From positions 1 to 64,000 of the forward strand of contig CACWPS010000005.1 of the NCBI GenBank assembly GCA_902762875.1: a stretch of DNA of 64,000 bases, given 5' to 3'. The stretch comes from Oscillospiraceae bacterium (lineage in GTDB: Bacteria; Bacillota; Clostridia; Oscillospirales; Acutalibacteraceae). A model generated the notes under the pieces. That model searched no databases. It was not told where the DNA came from and worked only from the letters and a program-made list of their open reading frames with translations. A program made the position numbers and the translations under genes. How positions within the stretch are numbered: position 1 is the first letter of the stretch; every line of letters begins with the position of its first letter. Shown here in pieces: positions 42,161-50,222 of this stretch.

Positions 42161-44707
42161 ATGGCTAAAAAAGAAAATGTTTACTGGCCCAGCGACGAGG
42201 AGACCAAGATAGTACCTGTCGAAATCGTCGATGAGGTTAAAAACAGTATGTTGCAGTATTCAATGTCGGTACTGGTGGGCAGAGCTATACCCGATGTAAG
42301 GGACGGCTTAAAGCCCGTTCACCGCAGAATACTTTACACAATGTACAAAAACGGACTCACCCCCGATAAGGCGTACCGCAAGTGTGCGGATACCGTAGGT
42401 TCGGTGCTGGGCTCATACCACCCCCACGGCGACGCCAGCGTTTATGACGCTATGGTGCGTATGGCGCAGGATTTCTCTCTGCGTTACCCCCTTATAGACG
42501 GTCACGGAAACTTCGGTAATATTGACGGCTACCCCGCCGCAGCATACAGGTATACAGAGTCGAGAATGAACAGACTTTCGCTCCATATGCTTGACGATAT
42601 TGAAAAAGAAACCGTCAATATGGTGCCCAACTACGATAACCGTTTAACCGAGCCTGAGGTACTGCCCGTAAGATTCCCACAGCTTTTGGTAAACGGCTCC
42701 TCGGGTATTGCCGTTGGTATGGCAACCGAAATCCCGCCCCACAATTTGGGCGAGGTTATTGACGGTATGTGTTGTCTTATAGATAACCCCGATGCCGATT
42801 TGCAGGAAATCTGCCAGTATATCAAGGGGCCCGACTTCCCCACAGGGGGCACAATTATGGGCCGTTCGGGTATCAGAGCCGCTTATGCTACGGGTAGGGG
42901 CAAAATCACCCTTAGGGGCAAGGCGGAAATCGAGGAAACCAAAAACGGCAAATACCGCATTGTTATAACCGAAATTCCCTATAAGGTAAGGAAAAAGGAG
43001 CTTGTTAAGAGCATCTACGATTTAGCCGCCGATAAGAAAATTGAGGGCATTGATGATGTTGTTGACTATTCCTCAAAGCGTGACGGCGGTATAAGAATAA
43101 TCGTTGACCTTAAAAAGGATGCAAACCCGCAGGTAGTGCTTAATAAGCTTTATAAAAACACCGCTTTGCAGACCACAATCGGCGCAATTCTGCTTGCAAT
43201 AGTAAACGGCAAGCCCCAGATATTAACACTTAAGGAAATGCTCCAAAACTGCATTGACTTCCAGTGTGAAATTATCCGCCGCCGTACATTGTTTGATAAG
43301 CGCAGGGCAGAGGAGCGTGCCCATATTTTAGAGGGCTTAAAGGTAGCGCTGGACTTTATTGACGAGGTTATTAAAATAATCCGTGCCAGCAAGACTATCC
43401 CCGAAAGTAAGGCGGCTTTGACCGAGCGCTTCGGGCTTGACGATATACAGACCACCGCTATCGTACAGATGCAGTTAGGTAAGCTATCGGGCCTTGAAAA
43501 GCAGAAAATTCTTGATGAATTGCAGGAAAAATTAGACTTTATCAAGGAATGTGAGGAAATTCTTGCAAGCCACGAAAGAATACTCGATATAATTAAGACA
43601 GAGGCGCTGAATCTCCGTGATAAATTCTCGGACGACCGCCGCACCGATATTACCGATGTTGCGGGGGAGGTTGATATTGAAGACCTTATCCCTGAGGAGC
43701 AATGCGTGCTTACCAAGACCTACAACGGCTTTATTAAGAGACTGCCTGCCGATACCTACAGCGTTCAGCACCGTGGCGGCAGAGGCATTACGGGTATGAC
43801 TACAAGGGAAGACGATGCGGTAGAGAATATGTTTGTCTGCTCATCCCACGATTATATAATGCTGTTCTCGAACCTCGGTAGAATGTACCGCATTAAGGCA
43901 TACGAAATTCCCGAGGGAAGCAGAACCGCCAAGGGTATGAACATAGTAAACATTCTTCCCCTTATGCCGGAAGAGAAAATCACTATCATACTGCCCGCCT
44001 CCGAGCTTGACGAGGAGCACTTTGTCACAATGGTGACAAAGAAGGGTATTATAAAGCGTACCAAGCTTTCGGAGTTCCGCAACACCAGAAAGAGCGGTAT
44101 TATTGCGATTTCCATTGACGAGGATGATGAGCTGACCTTTGTTAAAATGACAGAGGGTGACGATAACCTGCTTATCGCCACCAAAAAGGGTATGGCTATA
44201 CAGTTTAACGAAAACGGTGTTCGTGCTATGGGCAGGGGCGCAAGGGGCGTTAAGGCCATCACCATAAAAGAGGACGACGAGGTTGTGGCAATGGCGGTAA
44301 CAAGTGAGAACACAAGGCTTCTTACCATTACCGAAACCGGCTACGGCAGAGTAAGTATGATAAGCGATTACAGGCTCCAGTCAAGGGGCGGTAAGGGACT
44401 TATTAACTACCGTGTGGATAAATACGGCGATGTTGCGGCGGTGCTTGAGGTTACCGACGAGGACGATATTATAATGATAGCCTCAAACGGCATTTTAATC
44501 CGCATTTTCAGCGGGGATATTTCCACCTTTGCCCGTCCCGCAAAGGGCGTTCGGGTAATGCGTGTAGGCGAGGGCGAAAAGGTGCTCTCGGTTGCGGTAA
44601 CCGAGCACAGCGAGGAGGAGGAAACCTCTCTTCCCGACGCTCCCGATGCCGACGCTGGGCTTGCCGAGGATAATTCCCCCGAGGAAGAGGCTGTTAGCGA
44701 AGAATAA
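42161..44707 (+). CDS. gyrA: DNA gyrase subunit A
   Basis: 848 residues. The winged-helix/tower domain carries the catalytic tyrosine in AAYRYTESRM, and the C-terminal beta-pinwheel contains the GyrA box QRGGKG-like SRGGKGL. The quinolone region reads HPHGDASVYDAMVRM: the position matching E. coli Ser83 is Ala and the next is Ser. The last 30 residues are very acidic (SEEEETSLPDAPDADAG), as in many gyrases. Confidence 0.97.
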   Translation: MAKKENVYWPSDEETKIVPVEIVDEVKNSMLQYSMSVLVGRAIPDVRDGLKPVHRRILYTMYKNGLTPDKAYRKCADTVGSVLGSYHPHGDASVYDAMVRMAQDFSLRYPLIDGHGNFGNIDGYPAAAYRYTESRMNRLSLHMLDDIEKETVNMVPNYDNRLTEPEVLPVRFPQLLVNGSSGIAVGMATEIPPHNLGEVIDGMCCLIDNPDADLQEICQYIKGPDFPTGGTIMGRSGIRAAYATGRGKITLRGKAEIEETKNGKYRIVITEIPYKVRKKELVKSIYDLAADKKIEGIDDVVDYSSKRDGGIRIIVDLKKDANPQVVLNKLYKNTALQTTIGAILLAIVNGKPQILTLKEMLQNCIDFQCEIIRRRTLFDKRRAEERAHILEGLKVALDFIDEVIKIIRASKTIPESKAALTERFGLDDIQTTAIVQMQLGKLSGLEKQKILDELQEKLDFIKECEEILASHERILDIIKTEALNLRDKFSDDRRTDITDVAGEVDIEDLIPEEQCVLTKTYNGFIKRLPADTYSVQHRGGRGITGMTTREDDAVENMFVCSSHDYIMLFSNLGRMYRIKAYEIPEGSRTAKGMNIVNILPLMPEEKITIILPASELDEEHFVTMVTKKGIIKRTKLSEFRNTRKSGIIAISIDEDDELTFVKMTEGDDNLLIATKKGMAIQFNENGVRAMGRGARGVKAITIKEDDEVVAMAVTSENTRLLTITETGYGRVSMISDYRLQSRGGKGLINYRVDKYGDVAAVLEVTDEDDIIMIASNGILIRIFSGDISTFARPAKGVRVMRVGEGEKVLSVAVTEHSEEEETSLPDAPDADAGLAEDNSPEEEAVSEE

Positions 44708-44754
44708 TAAGGCAAGCGGAGAGAAAAATTACTTGAAAGGGCAGAAGTGTATTT

Positions 44755-45777
44755 ATGAATGATGAAAATATGAATAACGAAACCTTTAACAGCTCTCCGC
44801 AGTATGTTACCTATGTACCCTACGGCTATACCCCTAAAACCTACGAGGAAAAAAGGGGTATAAAGAAAAGCGCTTTACTTATAGGCATTTCCCTGCTGTT
44901 GCTTTTGGGAATAACCCTTTTTTGGGGTGTGCTTTATTACACGGTTATGTCGGCATTCGGCATTTCCTCGGCAAAGGCAAATATAATAATAAATGACCCC
45001 GCCGCTATGCAGGCATTGCAGGTTGTGCTTTCAAGTCTTATGTTTACGGTTCCCTTTATCTTGGTTTTTAAGGCGGGAAACAGAAGAATAAGCGATTTAG
45101 TCCCCCTTAAAAGACCTGAGGGCAGTAAAACCGCAATGTTTTTTATAGGGCTTTCGGTCTGTGCCTTTGCTAATATTGCAAATTCCCTTTGCGGGGAGCT
45201 GTTCCAAAAATTCGGCATTGATTACAATGTGGATTTCGGCGATAATCCCGAGGGGTTTTTCGGCTTTTTGCTTTCTCTGCTGGCTTCGGCGGTGGTGCCG
45301 CCCCTTGTGGAGGAGTTTGCCTGTAGGGGTATTATTTTAGGGTCCCTTCGCAGGTACGGCGACGGCTTTGCAATAATTACCTCGGCAATTTTGTTCGGGC
45401 TTATGCACGGCAACTTCGACCAAATGCCCTTTGCGGCTATGGTGGGGCTCGTACTGGGCTTTATAGTTGTTAAAACAAATTCCCTTTGGATAGCGGTGGC
45501 GGTGCACGCGGCAAATAATTTCATCTCGGTGGCATTTGAATATTTGTTAGCGGGACTTTCTCAAAACTCACAGAACCTTATCTATTCCCTCTATTTAATG
45601 TCGGCATTAATTGCGGGGGTAATCGGTGCGGTCTTACTTCTAGATAAAGACGGCTTTAAATTCAAAAAAAGTGATACCGAAAGCAGTCTTAAACAGAAAT
45701 TCAAGTGGTTTTTCACCTCTCCCGTGATAATTATTTTTACGGTTTTGTGCGTTTTGGAGTCTTTGTTATATTTTTAA
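44755..45777 (+). CDS. CPBP family intramembrane glutamic endopeptidase
   Basis: 340 residues with about eight membrane spans. The Abi/CPBP motifs are present: LVEEFACRGII (EExxxR), then FGLMHGNFDQM and HAANNFIS with the catalytic His residues. The family includes the Rce1-like proteases and bacteriocin self-immunity proteins; the substrate here is unknown. It is on the plus strand after gyrA, with a small membrane protein gene following. Confidence 0.85.
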   Translation: MNDENMNNETFNSSPQYVTYVPYGYTPKTYEEKRGIKKSALLIGISLLLLLGITLFWGVLYYTVMSAFGISSAKANIIINDPAAMQALQVVLSSLMFTVPFILVFKAGNRRISDLVPLKRPEGSKTAMFFIGLSVCAFANIANSLCGELFQKFGIDYNVDFGDNPEGFFGFLLSLLASAVVPPLVEEFACRGIILGSLRRYGDGFAIITSAILFGLMHGNFDQMPFAAMVGLVLGFIVVKTNSLWIAVAVHAANNFISVAFEYLLAGLSQNSQNLIYSLYLMSALIAGVIGAVLLLDKDGFKFKKSDTESSLKQKFKWFFTSPVIIIFTVLCVLESLLYF

Positions 45778-45802
45778 AATAAAATAAAAAGGGGCTGTAA
45801 TT

Positions 45803-46459
45803 ATGGTAAATTCAGGTATTTTGACTCAGATTTTTGAGGAATCGGGTGTAAACGGAGAGGAATTGGCGGTTTTTGCAGGCCTTATGGTTGTGTATTTCGC
45901 CTTTTTTGGCATAATCGCTCTTGTGATGTATCTTTTAGAGGCCTTCGGCCTTTACGGAATGGCGAAAAAAGCAGATATAGCAATGCCTTGGCGGGGTTTT
46001 ATTCCCTTTGCAAACACCTTCCTTTTCGGAAAAATTGCCGAAAGGTATGTTAAAAAGGACGGTAAGCGTTCCGCTAAATTCGGCGGGCTCCTGCTTGCCT
46101 TTGAAATTTTAACGCTGGTTTTAGCTTTTGTAACAACGGCTTTTGTAATCGGTATGATTTTTGTGCTTGCAACCGCAGAGAGTGAAACCGAATTAACCAA
46201 TTCAATCATTGTGCCGATGTTTGCTATGCTTATATCCTGCTTTGTGCTTATGGGGGTATCCATTGCGTATATAGTACTCTACTATGTGGCACTTTGGAGA
46301 ATTTTCACCGCATACGACTATAATAACGCCACCGTTTATTTTGTACTTACAATATTATTCAGCTTTTTAGGGCCGATTTTCCTCTTTGTGTTAAGAAACA
46401 AGCAGCCTGTTTTTGACACAAGAGAACATTTTAAATACTTATATAGTAACAAAGAATAA
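45803..46459 (+). CDS. Multi-span membrane protein of unknown function
   Basis: 218 residues with about five hydrophobic spans (for example YFAFFGIIALVMYLLEAFG, LLLAFEILTLVLAFVTTAF, YFVLTILFSFLGPIFLFVL). It is 25 nt after the CPBP protease gene and may be co-transcribed. No family motif is recognised. Confidence 0.7.
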   Translation: MVNSGILTQIFEESGVNGEELAVFAGLMVVYFAFFGIIALVMYLLEAFGLYGMAKKADIAMPWRGFIPFANTFLFGKIAERYVKKDGKRSAKFGGLLLAFEILTLVLAFVTTAFVIGMIFVLATAESETELTNSIIVPMFAMLISCFVLMGVSIAYIVLYYVALWRIFTAYDYNNATVYFVLTILFSFLGPIFLFVLRNKQPVFDTREHFKYLYSNKE

Positions 46460-46539
46460 TGTCTAACATCTAGAATCTAATGTCTAGTGTCTAAAATGAC
46501 GGGTATCCCCGACCGTCCTAAAATAATAAGGAGAAAAAA

Positions 46540-46986
46540 ATGGATAGAAAATTTTTAAAGGAAGCTATTATAGAGGGGCAAAAAGCAGGGGAAAAGGGAG
46601 AAGTGCCTGTGGGTGCGGTTATTGTAAAGGACGGCGAGATAATCGCCCGAGCCCACAACCAAAGGGAGGAAAAGCAAAACCCTCTTTCCCATGCAGAGAT
46701 TGAGGCTATAAGCATAGCCTCAAAAAAGCTGGGTACTTGGCGGCTTGATGACTGCGAGCTGTATGTAACTCTGGAGCCCTGCCCTATGTGTGCGGGGGCG
46801 ATAATAAATTCAAGGATTAAAACCCTCGTTTTCGGCGCTTATGACAGCGCTTGGGGCGCTGTTGACAGCGTGATTAATCTTTGTGACCAGCCCTTTCCCC
46901 ACCATCCGCAGATTTACGGCGGTATTTACGAGGATGATTGCGCAAGGCTTTTAAAGGAGTTTTTCGGCAATCTGCGCAACCAATAA
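46540..46986 (+). CDS. tadA: tRNA-specific adenosine-34 deaminase TadA
   Basis: 148 residues. The zinc-binding and catalytic motifs HAEIEAI and PCPMCAGAI are intact, with the family segment VFGAYDSAWGAVDS. It makes inosine at the wobble position of tRNA-Arg(ACG). A GGAG ribosome binding site precedes the ATG, and a strong terminator follows. Confidence 0.95.
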   Translation: MDRKFLKEAIIEGQKAGEKGEVPVGAVIVKDGEIIARAHNQREEKQNPLSHAEIEAISIASKKLGTWRLDDCELYVTLEPCPMCAGAIINSRIKTLVFGAYDSAWGAVDSVINLCDQPFPHHPQIYGGIYEDDCARLLKEFFGNLRNQ

Positions 46987-47010
46987 ACCCCTCTCTGTAA
47001 TCGAATAGAA

Positions 47011-47049
47011 AACCACCCCGTAAATCAGAGGATTACGGGGTGGTTTTTT
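47011..47049 (+). terminator. Intrinsic terminator after tadA
   Basis: Arms AACCACCCCGTAA and TTACGGGGTGGTT (loop ATCAGAGGA), followed by T residues. In many Firmicutes the SRP RNA gene follows tadA; it is not here. Confidence 0.9.
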
Positions 47050-47090
47050 GAAGGGCTTACAGGGAAAATAATAAGCACCTTTTCGGGTGC

Positions 47091-47118
47091 TTGACAAATT
47101 TAAAATATGTGATATAAT
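47091..47118 (+). promoter_or_regulatory. Promoter of second antitoxin-like RNA
   Basis: TTGACA (47091-47096), a 16-nt spacer and TATAAT (47113-47118): both hexamers perfect, as at the first locus (5155-5183). Confidence 0.8.
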
Positions 47119-47124
47119 ATAAGT

Positions 47125-47208
47125 GAAATAAGGCAACCCATTGATAAACGGTTAGCCTAGTTTTTTACGGAAATAACCGCACTATTAGGCTGGGGCGGTT
47201 ATTTTTTT
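47125..47208 (+). ncRNA. Putative type I antitoxin antisense RNA (second locus)
   Basis: About 84 nt from the promoter to the hairpin AAATAACCGC...GCGGTTATTTTTTT (47171-47208). Its 5' end GTGAAATAAGGCA matches the first locus (GTGAAATAAGGCA), and the terminator stem is related. It overlaps the 3' end of the frameshifted toxin on the opposite strand. Confidence 0.65.
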
Positions 47209-47269
47209 ATGCTTAATATGTAGCCTGTGGCTACAATCAGGACTAATACTATTAAATAATAATACTCAT
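47199..47269 (-). pseudogene. Frameshifted small hydrophobic toxin (second locus)
   Basis: After the ATG at 47267-47269 the reading frame stops within six codons. One base out of register lies a hydrophobic peptide EYYYLIVLVLIVATGY...ILSIKK that runs to a TAA at 47199-47201 inside the antitoxin terminator stem. Adding one G after the ATG would give a 23-residue toxin beginning MEYYYLIVL. No in-frame ATG, GTG or TTG serves the hydrophobic frame. The leader keeps the AGAGGGC hairpin and GGGGGTG ribosome binding site of the first locus. Confidence 0.6.
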
Positions 47270-47364
47270 AGCATCACCCCCTAACATTATTAGAGGGCAA
47301 ATGCCCTCTGAAAGTCAAAGGGCTAACCGCCTACCATTATATAAGCTTACCTTATTTCGGTAAA

Positions 47365-47393
47365 AGTATAACATATTACATCTTAATTTTCAA
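47365..47393 (-). promoter_or_regulatory. Promoter of the second toxin mRNA
   Basis: TTGAAA (47388-47393), a 17-nt spacer and extended -10 TGTTATACT (TATACT at 47365-47370) on the minus strand. Confidence 0.65.
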
Positions 47394-47415
47394 CAAAAAT
47401 TCAATTTGTAATTAA

Positions 47416-47610
47416 CGGTCGGTCGAGGACGCCCGACCCTACGATGCTAAATTGAACTTTTGTAGGGGCTGGCATCCTTGACAGCCCGTTTAGGTTTGTA
47501 CAAAACCAAATTAACTCCTGTAGGGGACGGTGCCCACACCGTCCCGTCTAATCTCTAAAATCTAACACCTAACATCTAACATCTAAAACGGCGAGCGTCC
47601 TTGACCGCCC
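47416..47610. repeat. REP-like hairpin cluster with CTAACATCTAA repeats
   Basis: 27-mers at 47416-47442 (reverse, GGGTCGG type), 47462-47488 (GGGCTG) and 47520-47546 (GGGACGGTG with CACCGTCCC, a paired change from the GGGACGATG type). CTAACATCTAACATC units follow, then a partial copy ending near 47610. Confidence 0.75.
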
Positions 47611-47614
47611 GATT

Positions 47615-47857
47615 TTATTTGATTTCCTGCTCCAGCTGATTAAATTCATCTGTATTAAAAAATTCGGCAAGGGTTATGCCTAACCCGTCGCAAATCATTT
47701 TAACCGTAAGCAATTTCGGGTTTTGACTTTTTCCGTAAAGAATATTTTTAACCGATGAGGGCGGCAGACCGCAGATATTCGCAAGCTTATTTATCGAAAT
47801 ATTACGCTCGCCGCAAAGTCCTAAAATTCGGTTTTTTACAGCCGATATTGTGTCCAT
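47615..47857 (-). CDS. XRE-family helix-turn-helix regulator
   Basis: 80 residues, a lone HTH_3 domain (ISINKLANICGLPPSSVKNILYGKSQNPKL). It is divergent from the SLOG gene across about 100 bp containing a perfect 7+7 inverted repeat, so it probably represses that gene and itself. Confidence 0.85.
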   Translation of the reverse strand: MDTISAVKNRILGLCGERNISINKLANICGLPPSSVKNILYGKSQNPKLLTVKMICDGLGITLAEFFNTDEFNQLEQEIK

Positions 47858-47926
47858 ATCATCGTCTCCTTATATAACAAGAATACAAAAACTTCTTGCT
47901 ATTTGTAGGCTATGTGTGCTACTATT

Positions 47927-47942
47927 AGTCTATACATAGACT
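47927..47942. promoter_or_regulatory. Candidate operator between XRE and SLOG genes
   Basis: AGTCTATACATAGACT: perfect 7-nt arms around AC, 17 nt before the SLOG start codon and close to a likely -10 (TACTAT). It is a plausible binding site for the divergent XRE protein. Confidence 0.55.
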
Positions 47943-47959
47943 ATAAAGGAGCGCTTTTA

Positions 47960-48295
47960 ATGAAGGTTGCGATTATTGGCTCAAGAAATTTATATGTAAA
48001 TGATTTGCAAAAATTTATTCCCTCAGAAACAACGGAAATTGTTTCGGGCGGAGCAAAGGGAATTGATACCTGTGCCGCCCGATATGCGATTTCTCATAAT
48101 ATTAAACTAACTGTATTTTTACCTGAATATAATAGGTACGGTAGAGCCGCACCACTAAAAAGAAATTTAAAAATAATAGAATATGCGGATTTGGTGATTG
48201 CGTTTTGGGACGGTAAATCAAAAGGCACTAAATATGTAATAGATAACTGTAAAAAGCAAAATATTGAATTAATAATACATATAAAAGAAAAATAA
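47960..48295 (+). CDS. SLOG-fold (DprA/LOG-like) nucleotide-binding protein
   Basis: 111 residues from the ATG at 47960 (AAAGGAG upstream). The Rossmann-like start MKVAIIGSRNL and the phosphate-binding loop EIVSGGAKGIDTCAARYA are typical of SLOG proteins, which bind nucleotides and include DprA/Smf and stress or defence sensors. The C-terminal DLVIAFWDGKSKGTKYVID matches the small stand-alone group. The role is unknown; such proteins are often linked to mobile or defence loci, and the XRE gene next to it fits that. Confidence 0.75.
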   Translation: MKVAIIGSRNLYVNDLQKFIPSETTEIVSGGAKGIDTCAARYAISHNIKLTVFLPEYNRYGRAAPLKRNLKIIEYADLVIAFWDGKSKGTKYVIDNCKKQNIELIIHIKEK

Positions 48296-48327
48296 CTGTC
48301 GTTCCCGACCGCCCGCCTACTTGCAAA

Positions 48328-48560
48328 CGGGATGATGTGGGCATCATCCCCTACATAAGCCAATTTAGTATGAGTAGGGGACGGTGCCCACACCGTCCCG
48401 TCTAATCTCTAAAATCTAACATCTAAAACGGCAGGCGTCCTCGACTGTCCGCGTCTATCGTCTAATGTCTATCGTCTAACATCTGGTAGGGGAGGGTCTC
48501 TGCGCCCTCCCGCAAGTTTTTTTGCGAATTAACGGGAGGGCACTTAAGGCCCTCCCCTAC
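48328..48560. repeat. REP-like hairpin cluster with CTAACATCTAA repeats
   Basis: 27/28-mers at 48328-48354 (reverse, GGGATGATG), 48374-48400 (GGGACGGTG), 48486-48512 (GGGAGGG) and 48533-48560 (reverse). Between them are CTAACATCTAA and TCTATCGTCTAA units. No gene is seen in 48296-48578. Confidence 0.8.
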
Positions 48561-48578
48561 GATATTTAATAATCTAAA

Positions 48579-50117
48579 TTATCTTTTTATAAAATCCTTA
48601 ACATCATCTGCCGTCACCGTGCCGATAAGGAAGATAAAGAGCAGGTACAAGGGCAGGGAAATAAGGCAGATTAAAATTAAATATACAAGGTTGTTTATAT
48701 CGGGAATCAGGCGCAACAGCGTATCGGCAAGCAGGGTGATACAAAACGCCGCCGCAAGGGGCAAAAGTACCTCGTTTATAGGCTTAAGCCTTGCCTTACT
48801 TACCCGCATTAGCCGCCCCACATTAAGGGCGCAGGTTAAGAAATTTGAAAAATACATTATTAAAATGAAACCCCTAAGCCCCGAAACGGGCAGGAATATT
48901 AAAATCAAAATTATTCTAAGGGTGGAATCGGTAATTGCGGTGCGAAAGCTGAAGGCCTGCTGGTCAAGCCCCTTTAAGATGCCGTCCGACACGCTGTCTA
49001 AATACATCAGCGGTACAATCGGCGAGAGCGCCCTCAAAAGGGAGCCCACATCCTCGCTTTTATAGATAAGCAACCCTATTTCTTTGCCCCCCGCAAAGAA
49101 AATCGCCCCGAAAATAAAGGACATAACCGCCGTCAGCTTTAAAATGTTGCGTGTCGCCGAGCGTACAAGCCCCGTTCTGCCCTTTGCCGCCGCCTCGGAC
49201 ATTTCGGGGATAAGCAGAGTGGATATAGAATTAAGCAGGGTCGAGGGGAAAAAGAGTATTGGCAGAGCCATTCCCTTTATCATTCCGAATTGGGAGAGGG
49301 CAAGCTGACCCGAGCGGGGGTATTTTGCCAAATTTTTGGGTACTAAGATATTTTCTATTGTTCTAAGGGCGGTATTAAGGTATCTGCCCGAGGTTATGGG
49401 CAGAGAAATATGTAAAATCCGCCTTACTATCCCGTAGCTCGGGTGTTCTCTGCCCGAAAGGGAGTTCAATTTTTTGCGGTCGAAAAGCCAGATAAGCCCT
49501 AATAATAGGCAGGAGCAGATTTCCGCCGCAGTATCACCTAAAAGAACCGCCCCGCAGGCGAAAGCCAGCCCTTTATGGGCGAATTTTTTTACCAGCACCA
49601 CAACTATAAGTATTCTAATTCCCTGCTCGAACAGCTGGGACACTGCGCTTGGTGTCGCCCGTCTCCTTGCGATAAAATATCCCCTAAGGCAGGAGGTTAT
49701 CCCCATAAATGGCAGGGACAAGGGCAGTATTTTAAGTGCGGGGACAGCCCGCATATCTCCCAAAAAGCGGTCGGCTATAAACTCCGCACCGAAAAACACT
49801 ACCGCCACCGAAAGGGCGGCGATTATAAGGGTCAGCTCTACCGACCGCCGTAAAATTTTAAGGGTGCCCTTTTTGGTGCCTAAAGCCAATTCCTCGGCAA
49901 CAAGCCGTGTTACCGCTGTGCATATGCCCGAGGTTGCAAAGGTTGCCGCCAACACATAGACGCTGAAAATCAGCTGATACAGCCCTATGCCCTCAGAGCC
50001 GATTTTCTGTGCCAGCCAAACCTTGAAAATTATTCCCACAAACCGTAAAATCAATGACGACGCAGTTAAAATAAGTGCGTTTTTAATAAAAACTGTTTTT
50101 TTCACCCTGTTTTTCAC
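48579..50117 (-). CDS. SpoVB/MurJ-like polysaccharide flippase
   Basis: 512 residues with about 14 membrane spans and the MATE/MVF fold (GIGLYQLIFSVYVLAATFAT, YFIARRRATPSAVSQLFEQG, FPSTLLNSISTLLIPEMSEAAAKG). In Bacillus the relative SpoVB is needed for spore cortex synthesis, and other relatives flip lipid II. Which of these applies is not clear from sequence alone; a sporulation role is likely given the number of sporulation genes nearby. Confidence 0.82.
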   Translation of the reverse strand: MKNRVKKTVFIKNALILTASSLILRFVGIIFKVWLAQKIGSEGIGLYQLIFSVYVLAATFATSGICTAVTRLVAEELALGTKKGTLKILRRSVELTLIIAALSVAVVFFGAEFIADRFLGDMRAVPALKILPLSLPFMGITSCLRGYFIARRRATPSAVSQLFEQGIRILIVVVLVKKFAHKGLAFACGAVLLGDTAAEICSCLLLGLIWLFDRKKLNSLSGREHPSYGIVRRILHISLPITSGRYLNTALRTIENILVPKNLAKYPRSGQLALSQFGMIKGMALPILFFPSTLLNSISTLLIPEMSEAAAKGRTGLVRSATRNILKLTAVMSFIFGAIFFAGGKEIGLLIYKSEDVGSLLRALSPIVPLMYLDSVSDGILKGLDQQAFSFRTAITDSTLRIILILIFLPVSGLRGFILIMYFSNFLTCALNVGRLMRVSKARLKPINEVLLPLAAAFCITLLADTLLRLIPDINNLVYLILICLISLPLYLLFIFLIGTVTADDVKDFIKR

Positions 50118-50222
50118 TCCTATATCTAATGTTATGAGGGAAAGTTTTAGTTAATGAGTTGAAAAAAGGACAAAAAAATAATATAATATACATAATAGGA
50201 AAAAATTACGGTAGGTGAGGTT

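Noticed and set aside
46987..47090. SRP RNA (ffs) expected after tadA
   Set aside because: The gap contains only the tadA terminator and the TA promoter; the conserved SRP domain IV tetraloop motif is not seen.
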